A stretch of DNA of 64,000 bases, taken from contig JAKZAN010000002.1 in NCBI GenBank assembly GCA_023053545.1, positions 6,382,790-6,446,789 on the forward strand, read 5' to 3'. Source of the DNA: Lepidurus packardi. Lineage: Eukaryota > Arthropoda > Branchiopoda > Notostraca > Triopsidae. Positions within the stretch are counted from its first letter, which is position 1; every line of letters begins with the position of its first letter. This document shows positions 1 through 11,400 of this stretch, in pieces. A program made the translations under genes and the position numbers. The notes below the pieces were generated by a model. It saw nothing but the letters and a program-made list of their open reading frames with translations, did not search any database and was not told the origin of the DNA.

Positions 1-53
1 AAAAGCTTGCTATGACTTAAGGAGCAAAGTTGGGAAATTTGGAATGTTTTTAC

Positions 54-934
54 CTGATGTGCATAATGTTTGCATCCATACTCCAGGGTTCTTTAGGAGT
101 TACGGGTACAGGGATATCATGTTCCTTAGCGTAAGCCAATAGGGCTTGACGTCCTGGAAAGCGTTTGTAGAACTCGGGCATTCGCCATGGTGCAATGATC
201 TGATTTTCATGGAGTTAGCCATACATGTATGTATGTAAATATCGGGGTTTTTACCTTGACTTGAGGGTAAAGTGCGTAGCAAGCTAGCTCGAATCGAACT
301 TGGTCATTGCCCTTGCCTGTGGCTCCGTGAGAAATGTTGGTCGCTTGTTCTTCCCGAGCAGCGTCGACCAAACCTTTTGCAATGCAAGGTCTTGCCAAAC
401 TTGTCCCGAGTAAATATCGGTCTTCGTAAATGAGACCTGCAGCTATAGCTGGCCATATGTATTCCTTCACAAAAGCTTCGCGGCGGTCGTCCACAATAAC
501 CTGTTTTGGCGGACATCAAAATCTCTGTAATGCCCTCCCAAAGACCTATTTAAAGACCAAAGTACCTTCTTTGCACCTAGCTTTGTTGCTTTCTCACACG
601 CTGCCTCGAAGTCCTCCTCTTGGCCAATGTCTGCCTAAATTATCCGTAAAATATAAATTTGACTTATCACAGCATCGACAAAAGCGTTCAGAAAATAGTT
701 TTCAGGGAATTGGTGACGAGAGTTGCAAAAGAAAGAATAATATGGACATTCAAGCTTGTTTTGTGAATGAGAAAGTAGCCTTTTAACTTAACTTTGGAAA
801 GTTGGAAAGTAATGGAAATTGCTTACCATATAACAAATAACTTCATAACCAGCTTGTTTTAGCCAAACTAATATGCAAGAAGTGTCCAAACCACCACTGT
901 AAGCTAAAATCACGCGCTTATTATCGTCAGCCAT
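54..934 (-). CDS. Ass1: Argininosuccinate synthase, 5' part (runs off the left edge)
   Basis: Joins citrulline and aspartate with ATP to make argininosuccinate in the cytosol (arginine synthesis/urea cycle). Visible exons on the minus strand are 934-827, 634-566, 500-255 and 199-54, all with GT-AG borders and matching phases; they give the first 189 residues of roughly 410, and the rest lies beyond the edge. The N-terminal ATP-binding loop AYSGGLDTS sits at residues 10-18, and the blocks [28 protein letters not shown] and APWRMPEFY are hallmark substrate-binding segments of the family. The last visible codon is split (AG plus one base), as expected for the serine of the family's HISYE block. 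Start chosen at 934 because homologues begin just before the ATP loop and a TATA/initiator pair lies directly upstream. An in-frame ATG at 1045 lies upstream of the predicted transcription start. Introns are short (192, 65 and 55 nt). Confidence 0.97.
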
Positions 935-966
935 GGTTTCAAGTTTATCGTACAGAACTAAGTCTG

Positions 967-1003
967 AACTGAAGACGTGTACTTGCTCTCTTCTGGTTTT
1001 ATA
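967..1003 (-). promoter_or_regulatory. Core promoter of the argininosuccinate synthase gene
   Basis: On the minus strand a TATAAAA box lies at 1003-997 and a TCAGTT initiator at 972-967, with about 33 nt between the TATA start and the initiator A. This is the arthropod TATA plus TCAGTY arrangement. It predicts a 5' leader of about 35 nt before the ATG at 934. Inference from sequence only. Confidence 0.6.
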
Positions 1004-2123
1004 CTCCAGGTTTTCCTTGCTGATCAAAGTGAGGTTCGATTGCATAACCTGCTGTTTCCTGTTAGAGCGGAAATCCCCGTCCGAGTTCTAAGATGCGGGT
1101 TCCCGCAATTGCATCCCTGGAACCGTTTACTAAAATCCTGTGGCATAAGAAATATAGAAAAGCAATATCCTTTCTGATGAAATTTGTTTTTAACTAGATA
1201 AAAAGGGAAGAAAGAAATTTCTTATGTGTCGTATACAACGGAACAGCAGGGGCTGGTTTATTACTCCATTCTGTACAACTATGTTTCTTTGGCGTGTGTC
1301 CGTGTCGGACACACGCCAATAAACCGTTGTGTGTTTCTTTCTAACCTGGGTTAAATTATCCCAAATTGAGGATTCGATGTACTAAATGGTTGAAGATGTT
1401 CTAAGCCTGTATTCTTCAGTAATGAGACTGTAGAGCGGGTAAGTGCCATTGTTCAAAAAGGTCTTGTATAAGACCTGTCAGGAATAACAACGTAAGTTGT
1501 ATGAGTATTCACTTGTTTCCCGGAGCGCTGGGTCTTTTTTCTTTCAGTCAAATTAACCGGACATGTAACAATCCAAATGTGACTTGTCCTTTCCTTAGAA
1601 GCTTTTTCTATGCTGTTATTAGCGTTACAATGGGAATTAGACTTGGTTCCTTTGTATCGTTTCATTATTGCATGGCTTAGAATGGAACTCTGTTCCAGAT
1701 ACCAGTTCTGTGAAGTCAAATCGACATGCTATTCTCGTTTTAGCAAATTTTGGCTAGTCGTTACTCGAATTAATCATCCTCATTTCCATGCTAGACGTTT
1801 CACAATTAGAAAAACAAATTTAGAACGGCAAGTTATGTATCATGCAAGCTTATATGCAAGCGGGGATTTGCGTCGTTTTTCATTCTTGCGTCCTGTTGAA
1901 AGTACACGGAAACAGAGTCTGCATGGGATAATTGTTGATTACAGCAATCAAGGTATAAACTGGCACTTATTAGATTTGCCAGCAACCGTGCTTTACGCGC
2001 TGGTAGCAAGTGGTAACGACAGTTTGAGATCTTTTAGGACTTGGAAAGAGACTTTAGACAGCGGCATGTAAAGAAAAGTGGAAGTATCATTGAGTTTGGG
2101 TTTTCTATAGCCGTCGTAAAAAG
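1004..2123. other. Intergenic stretch with no supported gene
   Basis: Separates argininosuccinate synthase from the next minus-strand gene, so it should hold the 3' untranslated region of the latter. Open frames of 153 codons (1610-2071, plus) and 88 codons (1453-1719, minus) exist, but neither resembles a known protein and they overlap each other. A strong hairpin lies at 1289-1319. Confidence 0.5.
1289..1319. repeat. Perfect 14-bp inverted repeat with 3-nt loop
   Basis: The arms TTGGCGTGTGTCCG (1289-1302) and CGGACACACGCCAA (1306-1319) are perfect complements around TGT. Weaker outer arms exist too: ACAACGG near 1235 and GGTTTATT near 1255 face AATAAACC and CCGTTGT at about 1318-1330. The layout suggests a small fold-back element or the relic of one. 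Confidence 0.85.
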
Positions 2124-3524
2124 CTAGATCAATTCTTGTTGCTCCTTGTCAATTTTTTCGGCGGGCTCAGGCGACGTGCTTGTAAGAGACACTAACGTCA
2201 CAATCGGTTGGCCTCGCCTGTCGTAATTGCCTGTTCGACGATGACCGGACAGCCCCACTTGAACCTTTTTACTGTTATTAGAAAGTGTAGGTTCTCCCCC
2301 CATCTTCCTCCAGCCGGCTGACACAGGCTTAGCGTTATTACTTTGATGGAGTGCCCGTTGGCGCTGTGTAGACATTAAAGATGGTTCTGTGTTGCACAGA
2401 ATTTTGTTATTACTAATAACACGCTCACTCTTTGTTGTAACCACCCGGGGCAACAAGGAAACGCTGGAAAGTGATGCAGAAGGCGGATCACTTGATCCAC
2501 TGCTAACAATAGAGCTATTTGCCGAGAGGTTTCGAGTACTCGCGTTCCAAGAGGATCCTGAGCAATCTTCGCCGAATACTAAGGCAGTTTTTTCCAAATC
2601 GGAAACGGAATCTTGCCATGAAATGCAAGAAGAACGTTCATCATCGTCACTTTGCGCTCTTTCGCGCCTCATGTCCAAATTCAAGTTGACAAAGCTGGCC
2701 GGTCGATGACTGCTACGACAATCGTAACGGCCTTTTGCCCCTTCCGAAGAAGAAAACGTTCGTTGAGAAATCGAGCCGTCTGTTGACCGATCACAGCCGC
2801 TTGTAGTGCGTGCCTGGGGATTCTTAGCCACTTTGGGACCTGCAATTATGCTTGCACCTTCCATGGCCAGGCCCAGTTGTCGTGAACACGGATTTATTAT
2901 ACGGAGGGACGAACTTGTAACATTTGAAAAACTACTCAAGTTGCTCAAACTCAGACTCGGCCTTAAATTTGGTTTGGTGTGTTCTGGAGTTTTCTTGGAT
3001 TTCAGATTCAGTTCTTCCAAACGATTCGTCATCGTTGCCATGGGTCTGGTCGAATTCGCCGTGGAGGCTCTTTTCACTTGAATCAGTGTCTCGATCTTTT
3101 CTCTTCTCGACGTTCTGGATTTCGTCTGTGGTTTCCGTTGATAGGAACTGCTCTTGGATTTCAAAGCGACTTCGAAATTAGGGGAAGTCGATACAGCTAC
3201 ATTAGCTCGGTCGCCACACCAAACCACTTCTTCGGTATCTTCCGCACTTCCAGCACCAAGGACAGGTTCGGGATCCATTTTGAGATGACTACCACGAAAG
3301 ATTACTGCAGCTACAGCAGAGTCTGGAGTGGGCCGCAAATTCCAACCTTGATCTGCTAAATAGGCCAACAAGCGCCGGCGTCGCCTCCAGCATGTAGTCA
3401 TGCTACTCTGTTGCTGTTGAGCAAATGGTATCGGCGTCAATGTCATTGGAGCGGATGGCGATGATGGTGAAGTGAATGATGATGATGATGAACTCTGGTC
3501 ACAAGCAGTCGTGGACATGAACAT
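2124..3524 (-). CDS. Serine-rich protein of unknown function, single exon
   Basis: A continuous 466-codon frame that is far too long for chance in this AT-rich DNA. I do not recognise the family. The N-terminus has a run of serines and a Q run followed by a basic patch (CWRRRRRLL, about residue 48) and a short compositionally normal stretch (LADQGWNLRP). The rest is low-complexity, rich in S, T, R and N, and probably disordered, with an acidic SDDDERSS stretch in the middle. There is no signal peptide or membrane segment. Start set at 3524 (MFMSTT) because a TATA box and initiator lie just upstream; the frame stays open to about 3596 but without a better ATG. A second ATG follows two codons later, and the predicted leader is only about 11 nt. 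It is the lone intronless gene among spliced neighbours, so a missed upstream exon or a retrocopy origin cannot be excluded. Confidence 0.8.
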   Translation of the reverse strand: MFMSTTACDQSSSSSSFTSPSSPSAPMTLTPIPFAQQQQSSMTTCWRRRRRLLAYLADQGWNLRPTPDSAVAAVIFRGSHLKMDPEPVLGAGSAEDTEEVVWCGDRANVAVSTSPNFEVALKSKSSSYQRKPQTKSRTSRREKIETLIQVKRASTANSTRPMATMTNRLEELNLKSKKTPEHTKPNLRPSLSLSNLSSFSNVTSSSLRIINPCSRQLGLAMEGASIIAGPKVAKNPQARTTSGCDRSTDGSISQRTFSSSEGAKGRYDCRSSHRPASFVNLNLDMRRERAQSDDDERSSCISWQDSVSDLEKTALVFGEDCSGSSWNASTRNLSANSSIVSSGSSDPPSASLSSVSLLPRVVTTKSERVISNNKILCNTEPSLMSTQRQRALHQSNNAKPVSAGWRKMGGEPTLSNNSKKVQVGLSGHRRTGNYDRRGQPIVTLVSLTSTSPEPAEKIDKEQQELI

Positions 3525-3531
3525 GGTCCGA

Positions 3532-3566
3532 AACTGGTCGTTGTAAAGCCAGTACCAAGTTTTATA
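3532..3566 (-). promoter_or_regulatory. TATA box and initiator of the serine-rich gene
   Basis: On the minus strand TATAAAA at 3566-3560 is followed 31 nt later by the initiator-like CCAGTT (3537-3532; start A at 3535). The spacing is canonical. It lies only 11 nt before the ATG at 3524, so the leader would be very short. Confidence 0.5.
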
Positions 3567-5263
3567 GGACTTCCAAAGCACTAAACTTGTAAGCAACTCA
3601 TATTTTCACTCCCAAACCACAGCAGTGTTGAGCAACCGACAGGTTTGGAAATGGACTTGCAAGCGGTTTCCGTCTCCTCGGAGAGAGAGCCACATATACA
3701 CCTGCCGCGGTCCCAACTTTAGTAGGGTGTAGTAGTGTGTATTGATTGGCATTCAGTACCAGGCCTCAATGGCGGGGAAGGAGAAGACGGGGGAAAACTT
3801 TCAGTATCTACCCCTGTAGGTATGTTTGGTTAGATGTGGGTGGTGTACTCTGCATGCGCGTGATACGTAACCTTGTGAAGCCTAGATTTACGCGTTTACG
3901 CACGCTATACCTCCTAAAAAAGGCAATTACTTCCCGGACTCCAGCTTATATGTTAGGTTTTCCTTGCTCTACCCTGTAAATCTCATTGTGAAATAACATG
4001 ACAGGATACGTAAGTGTCAACGGATTTGAGCTTAAACTAGCTTTTCGGTAGAAAAGAACTCGCCAATATTTCACTGTAACTCTGTGGACTAGAAGGTTCG
4101 CAGAGAGTATGATTACTGTGAGGCAAAAGCAGAATTGATTTGAACGAGCTTATGTTTTACTTGATGTTTTGGATCAGTTTGAGTGATTCAGACTGGTTTT
4201 GCGTACTCTGATATCACTAGAGATGGAATGTTTGGTTAGAATATACAAGGACTATTGCGTTCTCGGGTTCTGTTTGAATAGTAGAAAAGCATTATAATAG
4301 TTATAGCAAGCCATCAACGTTTCACGGTCTAGACTGCATATTTGATTTGGCTAACAATATTACGATTAAGCACCTAATGCCGGTTTGGCTATGAGAAGGA
4401 GTAGGCTTAGATTGCTGTTGTATTCCGCCGTCTCGTGTGCACAAACTTTAAAACGCAAATTCAATAAAGAAAAGGTTGAGAACCAAAACGTTCTTTATTT
4501 TTTTTACATTGCCCTTACAAATGTATCAATTACCCATTTACATTAACGGACATTGCTCTATAATTTTGCTCAAATTGGTAAATAATCAGTAATGTTATAG
4601 GCAAAGGAAGTCTATAGGTTAGTTAATTGCATTGAAGAAGAGAAAAACCAAGGCAATAAAGAAAAGGTGTGGGTGTGTTCACGAAGAGGTGGACAAGAAA
4701 ATAACCAGTCCCGATTTAGAAGACGAATTGAAAAAAAAAAAGCAAATACGCGAGAATGACTACATCTTTCCCTTATTTGGTGTGCACTCATTATTAGTCT
4801 ATTCAGGAGAATAACTACCAAACATAGGGCGGGATGAAACGGAAAATTAGTAACTATGGAAGATACGTCGTTTTATCTCCACCTTTCCTCCTACTTTGTA
4901 GTACAATTCAACGCACTAATTTGTTCTTTTCTTTTTTTGCTTGAAATTTAACTGGTGAGGAAGTTCAGAGTCATCAGCAAAATGTGTATACTATGGTTGG
5001 GGTAAGATTGGAACAAGGAAGCACTTAAAATACTTGAAATTAAATTTCGCTAGCATTGTACTCCTCCAGCCCATAAACTATAGAAAATGTGTCTTAGTTT
5101 TTAGGTCTATCGGCCTCTCTTAATCTGGCTGAACAACGTAGGTTTCTGCATTCTTTAGTACTGATGAGGAGGGCGGAAAAGGGACACAAAACGAGGCAAT
5201 AAGGGATTGTTTTCTTTCAAGGAAAAGGGTGTTTCGTTAGAAAATGAAGAATAGAGCGTGTTG
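3567..5263. other. Intergenic stretch, no gene seen
   Basis: AT-rich DNA between the serine-rich gene and MO25. It should contain the 3' untranslated region of MO25. AATAAA hexamers occur on the plus strand near 4464 and 4656, and TTTATT (AATAAA on the minus strand) near 4494. Open frames here are short and show no recognisable protein. Confidence 0.5.
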
Positions 5264-6570
5264 CTAGTGTTCAGTTGCCGGTCTAAGCTCCTTAATTTGT
5301 TTAATTAAGTACGCCTTTTCATCATTAAACTGCTCATCTTCGGAGCGGTCGGTATGGAACTTGGTTAAGAAATCCACAAGTTTCTCTTGATTCCTCAACA
5401 ATATGTCCAATATGGGCTTAGGCTTGTTGGGGTTGGCCACAAAAACTTTGAAAACGTGAAAGGCTTCGAATTGAATGTTGCGTGATTTCTCTTTTAGCAT
5501 GTTCATCATCAACTTGAGATTATCCGGGTTGGAGATATACCGTGTCATAACCTAAAAAAAAAAAAAAAAAGTTTCAAAGCCGCACGCAACAGTACTTTGC
5601 ACGTAGATTTACGGTAAAATTATGGCGGTCCAACAGTAACTCCCCCAACAACTTCAAGCTCTGTCTCCGAGTGACGTAGTTCTCTGAATTCAGCAAGTTC
5701 TGGTAATGTACAAAAACTTTGTCGTAATTCGTTTCCAAGAATTCGGCGCACAAGATCTTGTGCTTCGTTAATAATTCCTACAGGAACAGATTTATTACAA
5801 CTTTCATTTTCAAACGTTAACTTGAATCAACTTTAAATGTAGAGAAGGCATCTGAGGCTATGTCAAAGGTCGAAACTTCCACATATTTAAAGAAGTTGTA
5901 GAAATCTTCAGAATAGAGCATAATTTTTGCCAAGGCTTCATATCGGGCACATTCTCGTGACATGGTACCACAGTTAAGAGCAATGTCTTGGTGTTCGTAC
6001 CTGTAATGAGGGAAAATTTCGGTACTAAACAAGATAACATGCCTTAGACACGAGCTTACCCTTGTACTAGTGTAAATAAAATTTCCGGTTTGGTACATAT
6101 GTACTCGACCGTGGGAGTACGTGTACCAATCTGACGCCTGAGAATGTTGTTAAAAATCTGAGCCACATCTTTCTTACCCTGTATATAAACATAATTTCTT
6201 CATTAAACCTATAGCTAAATTCAAAAAATGCATTTACCTCAAAGTCTATCCGTGACAAGTTCTGTATAAAAAGCAAAAGAAGCCCAGAATTATACAACTC
6301 TTGCGCCAACTGGGCCACCACTATGTCTGTCTGCGGCTCTGTGTCGGATGTACCATACAGCATGTTTTTAATAAGCACCAAGTTTTTACTCACATCTTCT
6401 TGAGCCTGTTAGGTATAAAGGGTATTGAATAGGATTACGTTCTATGGGATAACGTGTTTTATATTTACCTTCTCGAGCTTCTTTTCTCCTTTCTCTAAGG
6501 AAAGAACAGCTTCTTTGAGCGCTTTGACTACTTCAGCCGGACTTTTCTGTGATTTCCCAAACAAGGGCAT
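5264..6570 (-). CDS. Mo25: MO25 / calcium-binding protein 39, complete
   Basis: Scaffold protein of cytosolic LKB1-STRAD complexes and activator of STE20-type kinases; built of helical armadillo-like repeats. Six exons join in phase: 6570-6469, 6405-6238, 6178-6060, 6000-5832, 5777-5613 and 5551-5264, giving 336 residues (human protein 341). The start [11 protein letters not shown] is the family N-terminus. [66 protein letters not shown] and [17 protein letters not shown] match the family almost word for word. Introns are 54-63 nt. The fourth intron has a weak donor (AAA before GTTGAT), but protein continuity across it (STFK to ELLT) confirms it. No frame damage is visible. Confidence 0.98.
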
Positions 6571-6978
6571 GTTGTATGTGTTCCTAGAATAAAGAAAGGT
6601 TAAACGTTGTTATCACCACAACAAGCCAACATTCAGAGCATTTAACCTAATAGACATCGTGATCGGTAGTTTAGAATGTGCTGCGAACACAAGTGCTTAA
6701 GTTCTATTCTAAAATGGGAACTGTTAGTGCTGCACGAGTTGATTAAACAAGACCATTCACTAATGTTAGCTTTGAATGAATTCAAATAGAAATCCGCTTC
6801 TTACAAGAGACTATACGTACTAGTACTACAGTATAGATTGCAGTCGAAAAATTTAAAGCTACCTTTGGTCTTTTATCGCAGAATTTTTTATCCAGCAGAT
6901 AGCATATTATTTTTTAATTAACAACTGATAAACTGGCAATCAAGTTGGCAAAATGGAAAGAATTTACAATCGGTTACC
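6571..6978 (-). other. Probable 5' untranslated exon and intron of MO25
   Basis: On the minus strand a good acceptor (TTTATTCTAG before GAACAC) ends at 6584, 13 nt upstream of the MO25 ATG. A donor (GTCAAAG before GTAACC) ends an upstream segment at 6978. Together they suggest a leader exon above 6978 and a 394-nt intron at 6977-6584. Inferred from splice motifs only. Confidence 0.45.
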
Positions 6979-8324
6979 TTTGACTTTTGACGTTTTTTCT
7001 CGTCAGCTGGGACAAGTCGAGTTTATCTTGCGCTGGAAGTCAACTTCGTAGTAGACTTTCTTTTCTGGCTTCAACGTCTATTTCACTTTTGGGATCCTAG
7101 GTGGCAGCTCTGCTTTGCTGAAAACCCTAATTTCCTGTTTCTAATTTCTACACCTTTCTTGTTCTATTTTGTCCTACTTACGTACGGTACAGTAGGGTGC
7201 CGTCAGGCCGAGTGTCTCCGAATGCACAGTTTTCAATTAATTTGTAAGTCCGCACTTACATATTTCGTGGCATATTATAGCTCAGAAGAAAGCTCTTTAA
7301 AAGCTAATTAAGATGTCACCAGCAGATTGCGCTTGCGAATCCTTTTTGTATCTAGTTAATGTCATAATTCGATGGAGAAATACCCAAACGTTTGTGATTT
7401 TTAAAAACATCCCCAGGACATGTCTTACCGTGCTTTTATTTTAGAACTCTTCCCCTATAAGCTAATGGATATTTTCGAAGTTTTCTGTCAAATCAAATCT
7501 AAAGTAGTTATCAGGGGAAAGTTTCTTTTTAAGCTTAGAAAATGGTCACTATCTGTCACTCCTTTCTCTAAATATATTTTGCAGGGTTATATTATTTAAG
7601 TACACGTCACGCATTAAGTGTCAATATAAAACGGATTATTTGTAAGCTTGAAAATCAGCTCCCCTGTAGTAAGCTGCATATTTTTCAATCGTTCGAAGTC
7701 ACCCAAAATCAGGTGCAACTTAATAATTAATTTCCAGTAAAATTAGCAAAACCCTAGATTATCTTTGTGGTAATTGAAAGTAGTAATGTACAAAGTGCTA
7801 GAAACTAGTATTTTGAGAAATTGTCTGTCAAATTTGGCAACGTGCTGAGACTATAAGAGAATAAGTAAACAGAAAGTTCGTAGTCTGAAGGTAGAAGGTT
7901 CGTAGTTTGAAGGTAGAATATTCGCTCGGTTGTCTTTCGTTGTAATTAATTCAGCTTTTTAAATAAACTAACTTTCCTAAATTATTATCCGGATCCAGGA
8001 AATTGCGTACACATATTAGCTTTTCTTCGCCTGGCCGCGCTTTGTCGCTCATGTTTACTTTCACGATTTGCAATGCATGAGTTGTGAAGGAACTGCATTG
8101 ATCCTAGGTTAAAGCTTAATTCGATAAAAGCTGGATGAACCTCGAGCTCTCTTGTGTCGGCAACTAACCGTGAGTACAACTTTCTCATGTTAATAGATAC
8201 CAGGAAGTTAATTATGCACGTATGGGATAGATCGAACATGAAATGCTTTTATGCGACCATACCCCTTTATTACACCGTTTAACAACCGAAACAAAAGTGA
8301 AGGTAAAAGGCAAGGGCAGTGTGG
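6979..8324. other. Intergenic stretch, no gene seen
   Basis: Presumed MO25 promoter side and downstream flank of the receptor gene. AT-rich. A 22-bp tandem duplication (GTTCGTAGT..GAAGGTAGAA) starts at 7876 and 7898. I see no coding potential above background. Confidence 0.5.
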
Positions 8325-8330
8325 TTTATT
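8325..8330 (-). terminator. Poly(A) signal of the GPR161-like gene
   Basis: AATAAA on the minus strand about 90 nt after the stop codon at 8418-8420, followed within the usual distance by a T-rich stretch. Another AATAAA lies further down, near 8265. Confidence 0.6.
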
Positions 8331-8417
8331 GTAGTTTTGCGATCATGCCACAGGGTTTACATATGAAAGTGTATACATGTACAAAAGATTTTTGACTAGT
8401 CACGTTGTAGGAGTTTG

Positions 8418-11400
8418 TTACGTCAGCACATCCTGAGTAATGCAGTCTTTCTCAATGCCTTCATCCACACTCATTTGACAACAAGGCCCAGAAGGATGCA
8501 GACGTTGACTACGAGCACAACTAGAAGATTGGAGCTCCGCAAGTTTTCGCCAATGGCGCACATCTGGTTCCTTGAAGCTGCTCAAGTCTGTATTCTGAGC
8601 AGTCATGGCCACCACACTGCCGCAACTTCGACTTCGTCTTTTTTCGCACTGACGATGCTCAAACAATAAGTTTGTCTTCTTCCCGAAATGGCCACCATGC
8701 TGGCTCATAATTCTAGACAGAGAAAGCCTGCTGCTGTCGTGGCCCTGGCTATTGCGGAGATAAGGAGTCGAATCGGCCACCGCCAGGAGTAATTTTCTAT
8801 AATTTTCTCCTTTTCGCAAGTCATCATCCTGAGCTTGTTCAAATGATAAAACCTTACCGACCTCACCCCCTAGACTGGGAAGCGACTCAGCACGATGCAA
8901 TTCCACAGTAAACGTATACTGACACTGGGAATAGTACAGCGTATTTTCCTCCTCTTCTTCATCGCTGCACAGACCAGATTGCGTTGATAGGCACCAATTA
9001 TAATGACTATTGTGTTGCACTTCGGAAGGTTTGACCTCTGGCTTGATTTTTGCTGCCGCTCGTTGCGGCTCACAGCGGGGAAATGCCAATCCCCAAGTAG
9101 TAGTATTAGGCGCTTTCGTTTTGTCTCCTGCTGATACCGGCGGCCCATCTGCAAGCCCTTCTTGAGGGGCTCCTTCGGCAGCGTCTTCCTGATCCACATG
9201 TCGTCTCATCGATCCTTGTCGGGTTGCTGGCGAAGATTTACATAACTCTTCGGTAACGAGGAATTCGTGTCCCACGCGCATTCCGTGATGCTGATGGTCT
9301 GACAAGTAGAGCTGGTGATAATTCCACAAAATTGAGGGGGCTGACATCCTCCTGGATTTCTTCCTCAGTAGTCTGCGCCAAGCCCGGGGTTCTTTAGTAT
9401 CATCCTCGTCCGCGGACATCATGACTGCACCTGGGGAATATCCAAAAGGTTAACAAGGGCTAACCGTGTTCAGAGCGGAAAGCCAACAAGAAAGGGAAAA
9501 TAGAGCAAGCAATAAGAGTCACGGGACACGAGAAACAACACTTCCACTTCTCTGATGGATAATGAGCCAAATCGTACCTGAATCCTGACTCGGTTTGCGT
9601 GGCGTGGAGGACGAGCCTGTGCTTTGCGTGTAGTTAAGGTCGATGGGCCCAGCAATGGTCGCATGGATAGATCCGGTCCAAGAGTTCTTTTCTTTGACTC
9701 GAAGCACAGAGTAATCTTAATTTTTTTATGTGTGGTAAAATGAAGGAAAGAAAGAGAATAAAAGAAATTAGACATCTAAAACAAGAAAAAGGTAGGGCAA
9801 GATCAATCGCAATCCAGTTCATAATGAAAGTCCATTTCTTGCTCTGAACTAATTACTGAGGGGCTTCTTTAATTTTCCTTGACCGAATTCATCTTTCAGT
9901 GACGTCATACAATCCTTTCTTTTCTAGGAAAAGTCGGTCTATAAATAATTCTGAACTTGAAACGACTTTCCTTTGTTTCTTTCGTTTTTTTTTTCTCCAG
10001 TTTACGAGATTTAACGACACTGACTTTTAATCTTTATGAATAGGAACAATGCTAATCTTGAAGTCGCCACCATGTTACACAATCAGTCCCAAGCAAGCAT
10101 GGATGCTTTCTTTCCAGCCGATTGAGCCGAACTGTATTGTATTGTCGTAAATTAGCAGTTTTTTGAACGGGTGCCAGTCGTTTGTGACCGGAAGACAGCA
10201 AGGAGGACGACTTCTGAATGTGAAACTTACCGGAATAATTGGACCATTTGGATGCTCGTCGCTGATTGTGTTCGTATTTGAGTCCTTTGGCACACCAGGC
10301 CGCCCGAAAAAGTTGTTTGCGAATCGATCGGTTGTAGACACCATACAGCAAAGGGTAGGTGATGGTACCAGCGCTGAGCGACCAAAAAGCGAGCACGTGG
10401 AGCCAGCTTGGGATCAGGTTGCTGTTGTCTGCCATGTTGCTCGAATTCGAAGCAAAAGAGCCTCGGATTTCCCAACACGCTACGATGACAGTAGGGCTCC
10501 AGGTCATCAGAAACGCTGTGATGACAAGAAAAACCGTCGAAAAACCTTTAATGGGAGGCGTGGTGGAGCTCGCCCAGCCCCACGATGCTTTACGTTGGGA
10601 AAAGGAGAACTTTTTGTCGCTACCAGACGTCCGATCGGTACGAAACAGCGTCCGGTATTGACTGTTGTTGTTAGTACTACTAGTAAACTTGTCCATGGGG
10701 TTCAAGGCCGGCTTTACTAATCCGTCAGGGGAACGCATCGATATAGGAAGTGGCACGAGTCGGTCGTGATTCTTAGCAGGTACTTGGGAGGGATAGGAAG
10801 CTGGTCTCAGATTGAATCTGTCAATTTTGCAGAGCGAGCAGGTCGTAACCCTCTGTGAGTTCATAAGAGCCGATTGGCTGGCCAGTTCCAAGGAAATACT
10901 CCGTCGGAGGAGGTTCGACCGAGTCGTTTTGCTCCTCACACTAGAGTTCCTTGGGGTAGTAGGTCCTGAGAAGCTTAATCGGCCTAGACTACAGGTCCGG
11001 GGCCCCATGTGTTGTTCTTTGTCCTCCACCTCGTCCTCCTCCTCCTCTCCTCCTTCTTTAGCGGGTCGGCATCCTTTACATGACCAGGGATAATTACTTT
11101 GCGCAATAGGCCCATCATGAGTAGGGAGACTGATTTCTTCATCGACTCCACCCGCTTTGTAGCTGATCGCATCGGTAGGATCAGCGAGAATGCCCACGTG
11201 AATCCGGCGACATTTGGTACGCGCCACTTGGAGAATGGCATAGTAACACAGACACAGGAGGCATAAGGGCGAAATCACGGCCACTGAGAAGAAACACACG
11301 CTGAACGATAAAGAAGCATCCCAGGCCACTACACAAGCGTGCTGACCAGCATGATGGGTGAACCTGTGAAAAACATGATCAGTTTGTTACACTTTTCCGC

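Noticed and set aside
1610-2071. 153-codon plus-strand frame
   Set aside because: Overlaps the presumed 3' flank of the serine-rich gene and resembles no family.
10163-10720. 185-codon plus-strand open frame
   Set aside because: It is the antisense shadow of the large GPR161-like exon, whose protein is clearly homologous.
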